Assembly: GCA_964392455.1 (NCBI GenBank) | Contig: CAYMPG010000006.1 | Location: forward strand, 16,657-80,656 | Length of the DNA: 64,000 nt | Direction: 5' to 3' | From: SFEL01 sp964392455 | Lineage (GTDB): Bacteria; Bacillota; Clostridia; Christensenellales; CAG-138 | Part shown: positions 33,325 through 42,300 of the stretch, one piece after another | Position numbering within the stretch: position 1 is the stretch's first letter | Layout of the letters: each line of letters starts with the position of its first letter | Notes under the pieces: generated by a model | What the model was told of the DNA's origin: nothing | The model's database searches: none | The model's input: the letters and a program-made list of their open reading frames with translations, nothing else | Translations under genes and position numbers: made by a program

Positions 33325-33763
33325 AAACATAATGAAAACCACCATGGAGCAGCTCAAGGCCATGGCAGATGTAAACACCATAGTGGGCAGCCCAATATTG
33401 ACCGGCACAGAGACCATGATACTGCCCGTATCCAAGCTGTCCATGGGATTTATATCCGGCGGGGGAGAGTATGGCGCAGAAAAGAAGCTGACGCCTCTGC
33501 AAAGGTGTGCCGAGGAGATGAGCGAAGGTGGGTGCTATCCCTTTGCCGGAGCTGCCGTGGCGGGGATGACGATAACGCCACTTGCGTTTTTGTCGGTAAA
33601 TAATGGATGCGTCAAGGTGATGCCAGCAGATTACGATACCACATTTGATAGAGCAGTGGAGATACTGCCGGAGCTTATCGGCACGGTGGAGCAGGCCATA
33701 AAGAGCAGCGTAAACAGCTGCAAGTGCAATGCCGAGAAAAGCGGCGAAGGCAGCGCCCAATGA
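33311..33763 (+). CDS. ytfJ: Sporulation protein YtfJ (GerW family)
   Basis: A 150-residue GerW/YtfJ family protein, needed in Bacillus for normal germination responses to some nutrients. The signature is clear: ADVNTIVGSPILTGTETMILPVSKLSMGF, then GGGEYG and FAGAAVAGMTITPLAFLSV. The AAGGAG site precedes the ATG. The stop overlaps the carboxypeptidase start (ATGA). Located with DUF2953 and dacB in the usual order. Confidence 0.93.
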   Translation: MHPVENIMKTTMEQLKAMADVNTIVGSPILTGTETMILPVSKLSMGFISGGGEYGAEKKLTPLQRCAEEMSEGGCYPFAGAAVAGMTITPLAFLSVNNGCVKVMPADYDTTFDRAVEILPELIGTVEQAIKSSVNSCKCNAEKSGEGSAQ

Positions 33764-34872
33764 TACGGCGTAGCAAATGGCTGCCATGGCTGCTGGGGGC
33801 GGTGATGGCGCTGTATCCTGTGGAGGGTTATGGATTGGATACGTCTGCCCGCAGCGCCATACTGATAGAAGCGGATACCGGCAAGGTGCTGTATGCGGAA
33901 AATGCCCACGAGCGGCTGCCAATGGCCAGCACTACCAAAATAATGACCGGGCTCATTGGGCTGGAGCAGGGCGATGTAAATGAGCTGGTCACTGTGGATG
34001 CCAGCGCATATGGCACTGAGGGCTCCAGCATATATCTGCGCCTTGAGGAGGAAATATCCCTTAAGGATCTGCTGTATGGGCTTATGCTGTCATCCGGCAA
34101 TGATGCGGCTGTGGCGATAGCGGTGCATATAGGAGGCGGCACCCAGGCCTTTGCGGAAATTATGAATAAGCGGGCGGCGGAGCTTGGTGCATATAGTACA
34201 AACTTTGTAACTCCGAACGGCCTCCATGACGAGCAGCACTATACCACGGCCTATGACCTTGCAAGAATAGCTGCCGCTGCCATGAAAAACGATACCTTCC
34301 GCCAGATTGTTTCCACTGAATACTATCGGGCGGAGACCGGGGCCATCGCCCGCACCTTCAAGAACAAAAACCGCATACTCTGGGAGTATCCGGGCGGAAC
34401 CGGCATAAAGACAGGCTACACAAAGGCGGCGGGCAGATGCCTTGTATTTTCTGCCGAGCGGGATGGCATGGAGCTGATAGGCGTGGTGCTGAACTGCCCC
34501 AATATGTTTGAGGATGCTACGGCCATGCTGAACTATGGCTTTGACGAATATGAGATCGTTACCATGGTAAAAGCGGGAACGACGGTGGCCAGGGTGGCCG
34601 TATCCGGCGGCGAAAAAAGCCTATTGGAACTTACCCCGGCCCGGGATATAATAGTACCTGTAAAAAAGGATGGCTCGGCCTGCTACAGAACATGGGTAGT
34701 GACGGATGAAAGCATAGCTGCCCCTGTGTACAAGGGGGATATTCTGGGATATGTGGAAATACTGGATGGCGATGGGCTGCTGCTGAGGCGGGAGCTGGTC
34801 GCAGCAGAGGATATACCGGATGCGGGCCTTGAATATTACTTTGGCAGAATAATCAAGCGATTTGCCGCATAA
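33760..34872 (+). CDS. dacB: D-alanyl-D-alanine carboxypeptidase (DacB/DacF type)
   Basis: Exported penicillin-binding protein that trims the terminal D-alanine of peptidoglycan peptides. From ATG 33760 it has 370 residues with a signal peptide (about 1-26), the catalytic SxxK in MASTTKIMTGL (about residues 56-59), SGN in LSSGNDAAVAIA, and KTG in GTGIKTGYTKAAGRC, followed by the beta-rich C-terminal domain. All active-site elements are intact, in contrast to its paralogue at 29541. The frame extends upstream to 33724, but ATG 33760 overlaps the ytfJ stop and gives a normal signal peptide. Confidence 0.93.
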   Translation: MIRRSKWLPWLLGAVMALYPVEGYGLDTSARSAILIEADTGKVLYAENAHERLPMASTTKIMTGLIGLEQGDVNELVTVDASAYGTEGSSIYLRLEEEISLKDLLYGLMLSSGNDAAVAIAVHIGGGTQAFAEIMNKRAAELGAYSTNFVTPNGLHDEQHYTTAYDLARIAAAAMKNDTFRQIVSTEYYRAETGAIARTFKNKNRILWEYPGGTGIKTGYTKAAGRCLVFSAERDGMELIGVVLNCPNMFEDATAMLNYGFDEYEIVTMVKAGTTVARVAVSGGEKSLLELTPARDIIVPVKKDGSACYRTWVVTDESIAAPVYKGDILGYVEILDGDGLLLRRELVAAEDIPDAGLEYYFGRIIKRFAA

Positions 34873-34902
34873 ATAATATGCGGCCGTGGGGGAAAAAGAA
34901 AA

Positions 34903-35610
34903 ATGCGTTTACAGAAATTCATGGCGGATGCCGGCGTGGCGTCCCGAAGAAAATGTGAGGAATTCATAGGCCAGGGGCGGGTAAAGGTAAATGGCGAAAC
35001 TGCCGTGCTTGGCTGCAAGGTGGAGCTGGGAGACAGGGTGGAGCTGGATGGAAAGCTCCTTACCGCCCAGGATGAGCGTGTAGTGATAATGCTGAATAAG
35101 CCCCAGGGCGTGGTATGCACATGCAGCGATCCGGAGGGCAGAAAGACGGTAATAGACTATGTAAGCGGCCTGCCCTACAGGCTGTATAATGTGGGCCGGC
35201 TGGATTATGATTCTGAGGGGCTCATACTTCTTACAAATGACGGGGCCCTTGCATACCGCATGACTCACCCAAAGTTTGAAATGGAAAAGACCTACCATGT
35301 GGTGTGCAGCGGAACTGTTACCGAGAGGGATATAGCCCGCCTGCAATGTGGCATAACGCTGGATGACGGGGCAACATCCCCGGCAAATGTAGCGGATATC
35401 GTCATACGCAAAGACGGCAAAAGCGAGCTGAATATCACCATCCACGAAGGACGCAACAGGCAGGTGCGCCGCATGATGGCGGCGGTGGGCAAGGACACGC
35501 TGCTGCTAAGGCGCATCAAGGAGGGGCCGCTGGAGCTTGGCGGGCTGAAGCTGGGCAGCTGGCGATACCTTACAGAGGATGAAATAAAGGCCCTGGATAC
35601 GGTCGAATGA
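34903..35610 (+). CDS. rluB: Pseudouridine synthase RluB/RsuA family
   Basis: Converts uridine to pseudouridine in 23S (or 16S) rRNA. Residues 1-60 are an S4 RNA-binding domain (RLQKFMADAGVASRRKCEEFI), followed by the catalytic domain with VGRLDYDSEGLILLTNDG, where Asp is the catalytic residue, and the closing EGRNRQVRRMMAAVG. The 235-residue length fits RluB of Bacillota. It completes the scpA-scpB-dacB-rluB neighbourhood. A terminator hairpin overlaps its end. Confidence 0.93.
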   Translation: MRLQKFMADAGVASRRKCEEFIGQGRVKVNGETAVLGCKVELGDRVELDGKLLTAQDERVVIMLNKPQGVVCTCSDPEGRKTVIDYVSGLPYRLYNVGRLDYDSEGLILLTNDGALAYRMTHPKFEMEKTYHVVCSGTVTERDIARLQCGITLDDGATSPANVADIVIRKDGKSELNITIHEGRNRQVRRMMAAVGKDTLLLRRIKEGPLELGGLKLGSWRYLTEDEIKALDTVE

Positions 35611-35624
35611 CCGGCCAGGGCTTT
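35590..35624 (+). terminator. Terminator overlapping the end of rluB
   Basis: GCCCTGG (35590-35596) pairs with CCAGGGC (35615-35621), and CGGTC with GACCG inside it; a short TTT follows. The 5' arm lies in the last codons of rluB. Confidence 0.6.
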
Positions 35625-35690
35625 GCTATAAGCATAGCTAATGCAATATCGTTTAATTAGTGTCAATGGTTATCGGTAGCCCATTTCATA

Positions 35691-35719
35691 TTGCCAAGTT
35701 TGAGATATTAATGTACAAT
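35691..35719 (+). promoter_or_regulatory. Promoter for the oad operon
   Basis: TTGCCA (35691-35696), 17 bases, TACAAT (35714-35719), about 130 bases ahead of oadG. Confidence 0.5.
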
Positions 35720-35742
35720 TATACAAAAATGGGGGAGAGTTG

Positions 35743-35823
35743 ATGCAGGTACATTGGCTTCCCTCAAATATAAGCCGGCATTATGGCTTTTATATTATTA
35801 ATCACATCTCTTGGTATCGATAA
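35743..35823 (+). CDS. Possible 26-codon leader ORF before the oad operon
   Basis: ATG 35743 follows GGGGGAGAG and opens a frame of 26 codons (starting MQVHWLPSN, ending HISWYR) that stops 24 bases before the oadG start. It is not similar to anything I know. Good spacing to a ribosome-binding site and position just after the promoter are the only support. Confidence 0.35.
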   Translation: MQVHWLPSNISRHYGFYIINHISWYR

Positions 35824-35847
35824 ATCATGAAGGGAGGAACACCTAAA

Positions 35848-36129
35848 TTGACGAACGTTAGCCCCGTATTCGTATTCCTGCTCGGTATGGTAACAGTGTT
35901 TGTTGGCCTGTTTTGCCTTATATTGCTTATCAGGCTTATGAGCAAGGTTCTGGGCGCTGGGAAGGACACGGCTGCACAGCCTGCACCCGCAGCGGCAGCT
36001 CCCGCAAAGACGGCTGCTCCTGAAGTGGCGGATCGCAAGGCGTTTGATGCAGCAATAGCCGCAGCTATTGCCACCTACATGGGCGGCGAACCTCAGGGTC
36101 TCAGGATCCGCAGTATCAAAAAAATCTAA
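35848..36129 (+). CDS. oadG: Sodium-pumping decarboxylase gamma subunit (OadG family)
   Basis: Small membrane subunit that assembles the sodium-translocating decarboxylase and holds the zinc-bound alpha subunit. The 93 residues comprise one membrane helix (about 5-30, VFVFLLGMVTVFVGLFCLIL), an Ala/Pro-rich linker, and a C-terminal DRKAFDAAIAAAIATYMGG segment typical of OadG-like proteins in Clostridia. TTG 35848 is placed 10 bases after GGGAGG; an ATG at 35827 in the same frame has no ribosome-binding site and would place this GGGAGG inside the gene. Confidence 0.85.
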   Translation: MTNVSPVFVFLLGMVTVFVGLFCLILLIRLMSKVLGAGKDTAAQPAPAAAAPAKTAAPEVADRKAFDAAIAAAIATYMGGEPQGLRIRSIKKI

Positions 36130-36163
36130 AAACACTGATTGAATATTTATGGAGGATGTTACA

Positions 36164-36538
36164 ATGCGTAAGTTTCATGTAAACGTAAATGGCACTTCTT
36201 ACGAGGTTGAAGTAGAAGAAATCGCCGCAGGCGCTGCTCCCGTAGCTTCCGCAGCTCCCGTTGCAGCTCCCGCTCCCGCCGCTGCCCCCGTTGCAGCTCC
36301 TGCGCCTGCTGCGGCCCCCGCAGGCGCTACCAGCGTAGCCGCTCCCATGCCCGGCAACATAATCGATGTTAAGGTAAACGTGGGCGACGTGGTAAAGGAA
36401 GATACCATCGTTGTGCTGCTTGAGGCCATGAAGATGGAAAACGAGATTTTTGCCGGCGTAAACGGCAGGGTAACTGCTGTAAACGTAACCAAGGGCGCTA
36501 CCGTAAACTCCGGAGACGTTCTGGTAGTTATCGGCTAA
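36164..36538 (+). CDS. Biotin carboxyl carrier subunit of the decarboxylase
   Basis: A 124-residue biotinyl protein. After a short N-terminal beta segment (MRKFHVNVNGTSYEVEVEEI) comes an Ala/Pro-rich flexible linker of about 40 residues with PVAAPAPAAAP repeats, then the biotinyl domain with the biotinylation site EAMKMEN. The carried carboxyl group moves from the alpha to the beta subunit. ATG 36164 has GGAGG 8 bases upstream. Equivalent to the MmdC/GcdC subunit; the name of the specific enzyme depends on the alpha subunit. Confidence 0.92.
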   Translation: MRKFHVNVNGTSYEVEVEEIAAGAAPVASAAPVAAPAPAAAPVAAPAPAAAPAGATSVAAPMPGNIIDVKVNVGDVVKEDTIVVLLEAMKMENEIFAGVNGRVTAVNVTKGATVNSGDVLVVIG

Positions 36539-36577
36539 TCTCCTTTGCGTGAAAGCATAAAAACAAGCGAAAGGAGA
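36539..36577 (+). promoter_or_regulatory. Stem covering the ribosome-binding site of oadB
   Basis: TCTCCTTTGC (36539-36548) pairs with GCGAAAGGAGA (36567-36577) with one bulged base. AAAGGAGA is the Shine-Dalgarno of oadB. Confidence 0.5.
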
Positions 36578-36583
36578 GAATAG

Positions 36584-37783
36584 ATGAGTTATATCGAGCC
36601 TATTAAGGAATTCCTGAGCACTACGGGCTTCAGCCAGCTTGTGCAGGAACCCGGATACATCATCATGCTGCTGGTTGCCTGCTTCCTGCTGTACCTGGCA
36701 ATAGTAAAGGGCTTTGAGCCTCTGCTGCTGGTGCCTATCGCATTCGGTATGCTGCTGACCAATCTGCCCGGCGCAGAAATGTTCCACAGCGCCTTCTATG
36801 AGGGAGGCCAGGTGGACTGGGCCGCATTTAAAGAGGGCGCAGGTCTTATAGACTACCTATATTTGGGCGTAAAGCTGGGCATTTACCCATCCCTCATATT
36901 CATGGGCGTGGGCGCTATGACGGACTTTGGCCCCATGATCGCCAATCCAAGCAGCCTGCTGCTTGGCGCAGCCGCTCAGCTTGGCATATTTATGGCATTC
37001 TTTGGCGCTCTGGGCCTTACCGAGCTTTTCCCCCAGTACATTCAGTTTGGCAACAATGAGGCTGCCTCTATCGGCATCATTGGCGGTGCAGATGGCCCTA
37101 CTGCCATATACGTTACCTCCAAACTTGCTCCTGCACTGCTTGGCCCAATAGCGGTAGCTGCATATTCATATATGGCGCTGGTGCCTGTAATACAGCCCCC
37201 CATTATGAAGCTGCTGACCACGAAGAAGGAGCGCATGGTCGTGATGGAGCAGCTCAGGCCGGTATCCAAGAAGGAGAAGATTGTCTTCCCCATCATGTGC
37301 ACCATCTTTGTTTCCCTGCTGCTGCCCTCTGCGGCACCCCTTATCGGCCTGCTTATGCTGGGCAATCTCTTTAAGGAGTGCGGCGTTACCGATCGTCTCT
37401 GCAAGACTGCTCAGAATGAGCTGATGAATATCGTTACCATATTCCTTGGCATCTCCGTTGGCGCCACTGCCACGGCCGAGGTGTTCCTTGAGCCCCAGAC
37501 TCTGGGTATCCTGGTAATGGGCGTATGCGCCTTTGGCTTTGGTACCGCAGGCGGCGTACTGCTTGGCAAGCTCATGTATGTGCTTTCCGGCGGCAAGGTC
37601 AACCCCCTCATCGGTTCCGCAGGCGTTTCTGCTGTGCCTATGGCGGCCCGTGTATCTCAGATAGTTGGTCAGAAGGAGAATCCCAAGAACTTCCTGCTCA
37701 TGCACGCTATGGGCCCCAATGTGGCAGGCGTTATCGGCTCCGCTATAGCAGCCGGCGTATTCCTTGCCCTGTTCCAGCACTAG
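36584..37783 (+). CDS. oadB: Sodium ion-translocating decarboxylase beta subunit
   Basis: Integral membrane subunit of 399 residues with about nine to eleven membrane segments that takes the carboxyl group from biotin, releases carbon dioxide and pumps sodium out. The family core is visible: NNEAASIGIIGGADGPTAIY, with the Asp that binds sodium, VIQPPIMKLLTTKKER, and GTAGGVLLGKLM and NPLIGSAGVSAVPMAARV near the end. It follows the biotin carrier and precedes the alpha subunit. Codon use here favours ATC and CGC, unlike most neighbours, consistent with high expression. Confidence 0.95.
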   Translation: MSYIEPIKEFLSTTGFSQLVQEPGYIIMLLVACFLLYLAIVKGFEPLLLVPIAFGMLLTNLPGAEMFHSAFYEGGQVDWAAFKEGAGLIDYLYLGVKLGIYPSLIFMGVGAMTDFGPMIANPSSLLLGAAAQLGIFMAFFGALGLTELFPQYIQFGNNEAASIGIIGGADGPTAIYVTSKLAPALLGPIAVAAYSYMALVPVIQPPIMKLLTTKKERMVVMEQLRPVSKKEKIVFPIMCTIFVSLLLPSAAPLIGLLMLGNLFKECGVTDRLCKTAQNELMNIVTIFLGISVGATATAEVFLEPQTLGILVMGVCAFGFGTAGGVLLGKLMYVLSGGKVNPLIGSAGVSAVPMAARVSQIVGQKENPKNFLLMHAMGPNVAGVIGSAIAAGVFLALFQH

Positions 37784-37795
37784 GAGGATTGACCT

Positions 37796-39229
37796 ATGGC
37801 TAAAAATTTGATGATAACCGATACCATACTGCGTGATGCACACCAGTCCCAGGCTGCCACCCGTATGAGGGTGGAGGATATGCTTCCTGCCTGCGAAATA
37901 CTGGACAGCATCGGCTACTATTCCCTGGAGTGCTGGGGCGGCGCCACCTTTGACAGCTGCCTCCGCTTCCTCAATGAGGATCCCTGGGATAGGCTTCGCA
38001 AGCTGAAGAAGGCTCTGCCCAATACCAAGCTGCAGATGCTTTTCCGTGGCCAGAACATTCTGGGCTACAAGCATTATGCGGATGACGTGGTAGAGCAGTT
38101 CTGTCGCAAGGCCATCGAAAACGGCATTGATGTGGTGCGTATATTTGACGCCCTCAATGACATCCGCAATCTCGAGGCCGCCATAAAGTATACCAAAAAG
38201 TACGGCGGCATCTGCGAGCCCGCCATCAGCTATACCATAAGCCCCGTGCACAATGAGGATTATTTCGTAAAGCTGGCCAAGGAGCTTGTGCAGATGGGTG
38301 CAGATAATATCTGCATTAAGGACATGGCAAACCTGCTGCTGCCCTACGATGCATATTCTCTCATCAAGCGCCTTAAGGAAGAAGTGGATGTGCCTATCCA
38401 TCTCCACACCCACAATACCACCGGCACCGGCGATATGACCTACCTTATGGCCATGCAGGCCGGAGTAGACATTGTGGACTGCGCCCTGTCTCCCCTTGCA
38501 AACGGTACCTCCCAGCCTGCCACTGAGGCGCTGGTAGCTACCCTTAAGGGCACCGAGCACGATACCGGCTATGACCTTGAAAAGCTGGCCGAGGCTGCAA
38601 AGCACTTCCGTGGCGTGGCTGCAAAACTCAAGAGCGAGGGCAGCCTGGATCCCAAGGTGCTCAATGTGGATACCAATACTCTGGTATATCAGGTTCCCGG
38701 CGGTATGCTTTCAAACCTTATCAGTCAGCTTAAGCAGGCAAATAAGGAAGAGAAGTACTACGACGTGCTGGCAGAGATACCTGTTGTCCGCAAGGACTTT
38801 GGCTATCCTCCCCTGGTAACTCCTACCAGCCAGATAGTGGGCACTCAGGCCGTATTCAATGTGCTGATGGGCCGCTATAAGACCTTTACCAAGGAATCCA
38901 AGGCAGTACTTTCCGGCGAATATGGCGCACTGCCCGGCCCGGTAAATGAAGAAGTACGCCGCATGGCCATTGGCGATAAGCAGCCCATAACCTGCCGCCC
39001 TGCCGATCTGCTTACCCCTGAGCTGGATAAGTACGAGAAGGAGGTAAAGGAGCTGGGTTACTATGAGCAGGAGGAGGACGTGCTGAGCTATGCACTGTTC
39101 CCCCAGGTGGCACAGAAGTTTTTCGAGGCTCGCAAGGCAGCCAAGGAAGCTCCCGCTGCAGCCCCTGCCGCAGCCCCTGCGGACCCCAATAAGGTATACG
39201 ACCTGTATGTTGAGGACGTTACCCTGTAA
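37796..39229 (+). CDS. oadA: Oxaloacetate decarboxylase alpha subunit (carboxyltransferase)
   Basis: Transfers the carboxyl group of oxaloacetate (or pyruvate carboxylase-type substrate) to biotin. The 477 residues form a TIM barrel with the metal motif TDTILRDAHQSQAATRM at the start, LFRGQNILGYKHY, the carbamylated-lysine region DNICIKDMANLL and HTHNTTG, followed by the C-terminal helical PYC_OADA domain. An Ala/Pro linker ends the protein without a biotinyl domain, which is provided by the separate carrier gene. With oadG, carrier and oadB it forms a complete four-gene sodium pump. Exact substrate is inferred from family only. Confidence 0.93.
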   Translation: MAKNLMITDTILRDAHQSQAATRMRVEDMLPACEILDSIGYYSLECWGGATFDSCLRFLNEDPWDRLRKLKKALPNTKLQMLFRGQNILGYKHYADDVVEQFCRKAIENGIDVVRIFDALNDIRNLEAAIKYTKKYGGICEPAISYTISPVHNEDYFVKLAKELVQMGADNICIKDMANLLLPYDAYSLIKRLKEEVDVPIHLHTHNTTGTGDMTYLMAMQAGVDIVDCALSPLANGTSQPATEALVATLKGTEHDTGYDLEKLAEAAKHFRGVAAKLKSEGSLDPKVLNVDTNTLVYQVPGGMLSNLISQLKQANKEEKYYDVLAEIPVVRKDFGYPPLVTPTSQIVGTQAVFNVLMGRYKTFTKESKAVLSGEYGALPGPVNEEVRRMAIGDKQPITCRPADLLTPELDKYEKEVKELGYYEQEEDVLSYALFPQVAQKFFEARKAAKEAPAAAPAAAPADPNKVYDLYVEDVTL

Positions 39230-39247
39230 TACAATACAGTAACTTAA

Positions 39248-39289
39248 GAGCGGACGGCTTATAGCCGTCCGCTCTTTGTGTATTTTTTT
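39248..39289 (+). terminator. Terminator after the oad operon
   Basis: GAGCGGACGGCT pairs perfectly with AGCCGTCCGCTC over a 3-base loop, followed by TTTGTGTATTTTTTT. It separates the operon from the convergent lipoprotein gene. Confidence 0.92.
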
Positions 39290-39300
39290 AAAATGAAGTA

Positions 39301-42300
39301 TCAGGCTTGAGCATCTGCCGCTGATGCAGTGGCCTTTGTTTTCCATTCTTCCATCTGGGCATCGGTAAAGCCAAATTCTTTTTGCAGATAGGATAGGGCG
39401 TAGCTTTGCCGCTTTTCAAGGCAGGCTCTCAGCTCGCTTACGTTGCTCTTCCATTGGGACAGGCTGGAAGGAGTGCCCCAGCGCTTGATGTGGCGCTCCA
39501 TCTCGGGCTCCATTTCGCTTACCATCTGGTCAAGTATACCGATAACACGCTCGGGATTGAAGTAATTCAGCGCAACGTATACGTACCTTTCACCAAAGGC
39601 CTGGCACCAGCTCTGGTTTTTCCTCAGCCCCACATACAGGTCCATATTGGTGATGGAGCCATCACGGGAGGGGATACCTTCTGCGTTAAAATAGCTGGGC
39701 AGTATATTGCGGGTGGGGCTGGAGGCGCTCAGCGCAAGGTCGAGGTCGTAATACACTGGCCGCCACTTTATGCTGTAATCTTCGGTGCGCCAATATTTCT
39801 GGTTAAACATATCGCCATTTGCAAAGTAGCTTTGGGCAATGAGGTAATCCATAAAGTAATCCACATCTACCCACTGGCAGAATTCCTCATACTTTGAATC
39901 CGATGAGGTGTCCACCTCCAGGCCGTATTTGCGTACCCGGTAAAAATCGGTTCGTGTGCCGGCAAGGGGAGTCTCATTGCGGCGGATGATATTTACCGCA
40001 TCCGGGTCTGCTCCGTAGTGGGTGGCCAGGTAATCCTCGTTCTGGTTTTCATTCAGGTCGTAAAGCCCCCAGTACTGGCCGTTTATGTACACTATTACAG
40101 GGCGGGTCTGTATATAATCAAGGTTGAGCCCTGCAACGCATTTGCTGAAGAAGGAATCCCTGAGCCTTGCCTTTGAGGCATCCTGGCCGGAGTTTCTTAC
40201 GGCAAGGGAGGTGTATTCGCTGACGTTATTACCGGGGAAGAACTGATAGCTGCTGGAGATCTGCCCGCAGCCGCCTCTTAGAAAAATCGAGAGAGATTTC
40301 TGCTTCATGGTAAGGGTGGAAGCGCCGTTTACACGGAGCCCGCAGGGAAATTGAGTGCCAAGCAGGCCATCGGCCTCGTAGTATTCGCAGAAGCCCTCAC
40401 GCTCAATCTTCTGCCAGCGGTCGGTCACGGAGTATACCTCATCAAATGAGGCACTGTCTATGGAAAGGCACACTACAGGCAGTGTATGGGGCTCCTCAAA
40501 GAGAAAGGTCGCAGCGGCAGTATCACTTTGCAAAAGGTCGTCTGCAACGGCTATGGCCTTGACAACAGTATTTTTTGATATGGTCAGAGGGCCTGTATAC
40601 AGCGAAGAATCCACTGTGGGCTTGCTGCCGTCAGTGGTGTAATATATCCTGACGCCGGGGGAGAGGGAGGATATGGAAAGCTGGAAGGAATCCTTGTGAT
40701 AAAGGCTGTTATCCGAAAACACAGGGGATGAGGTAAAGCCGGAATATACCGTGGAAGAGTTTTTGCTGCCCTTGGTTGGAGAGGCAAAAAACACACGGGT
40801 CATATCATCCTCTGTGCGGCCTGAGGTGACTCCAAGGCGCAGGGCACCAGTTTCAAAGATGTCCTTTATGTTTCCATCCTCGTCTGTAAGGATAAGGGTA
40901 TCCCCGGAAGCGGATATATTAAAGGGCGCCGAAACGCCCGAAGTTGATGAGGTGGATGCGGATATTGAAGCATATTCTCCGGATGACAGCCGAAAGGATG
41001 GGAATGTGAATTTGTACATATCATTCGGGTCATCCGTAAGATGCCAGCCTTCAAGGTTTATAGTATCGCCTGAGGAATTATGCAGCTCTATCCAGTCCGT
41101 ACCGCTGCTCTTTGCAGCCTTTACCGCAGAGACCTCGCTGATGTATACGGAGGAGGTCCTGGCGACTGATGCATCTGCTGCGCTGGCAAAGGGATGGGTA
41201 GTATTGGGCCCGCCCGGTGTGGGGCTGGAGTAGAAATAATACTGGCCATCCGAGCCTGCTCCATAGGAAACGTTATCGCCAATGGCTGGATCCAGCTCAA
41301 TGATATCATAGGTCATAGTGGCGGTATCAGTGAGCATGAGCTGGTTTTCGGAGCGGGAAAGGGTAAAGGAGGTATGCAGCTCCCCATCGGAGGTTTCGTT
41401 GCCTGAGAGAAATACCACCTTGTATTCGCCGGGCTCAATATTCACCTCCGGGAAACGCCACTTAAAGGGGTTATCCGGGTCATCGGACAGGCAGTAGCCG
41501 CTAAGGGATACTGTGTCTCCTGAGGAATTGTACAGCTCCACCCAGGGAGAGCGGTCACCATAAAAGTCCCGTATGCTGTATTCGTTGAATTTTAGCAGCT
41601 CATTTATTCGTACCGGCGCGCCTGCATCCATTGACCCAAGGGACAGGGAGGCAAAGGTGACGGCAGAATTATCTTCCGCAGGGGTGGGGGAGGCAGTATA
41701 TGTATCCGAAGCCACTATGGATATGCCGGGATAAACTGGATTTGTCCAGTTTATCATGGAGATGACGCTGCCTGTGCCATTTGAAAGGGCAAGAACGCTA
41801 TCGGCGCTGCCAAGGCGGAAGGAAGCGTGCATTTCGCCGCTATCTATGGAATCTTCGCCGGAAAGGTATACTATGGCATACTGGCCCGGATCGATGGTGG
41901 CGGAAGGAAATCTCCACTTTGAGGGCTCCGCTATGGAATCCGAAAGGAAGTAATCGGAAAGCAGCACGCTGCTATCTGAAATATTCTTTATTTCAGCCCA
42001 GGAGTAATAGCTGCCGTCGGCAGACTGAAGGGTGGAGGAATTTTTGGGCATCACCTCGGTAATGGCGAGGGCGCTGCCGGATGCCCCTTCTGTAACCGTA
42101 TCAGCAGAGGAAAGGAAAATATCAGTGCTGTTTTGTGCATTGGGTGTGGGGGCGCTGCAATAGCCGTAGCTGCCATCGGCAGCACGGGCATAGGAAACAT
42201 CGCTTGCAAGCTCAGGCACCTCAAGCTGCTGGATAACATTGTAGTATGGATCCACAAGGTAAAGCAGCTCTCCGCTCTTGGATAGACCAAAGCCTGTGCA

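Noticed and set aside
36230..36330. Repeats in the biotin carrier gene as a CRISPR or tandem repeat locus
   Set aside because: They encode an Ala/Pro linker in frame and have no spacers.
37166..38605. Long open frame (479 codons) on the minus strand opposite oadB/oadA
   Set aside because: It lies opposite two well-conserved genes, has repetitive His/Gly-rich content, and arises from the biased codon use of the oad genes.
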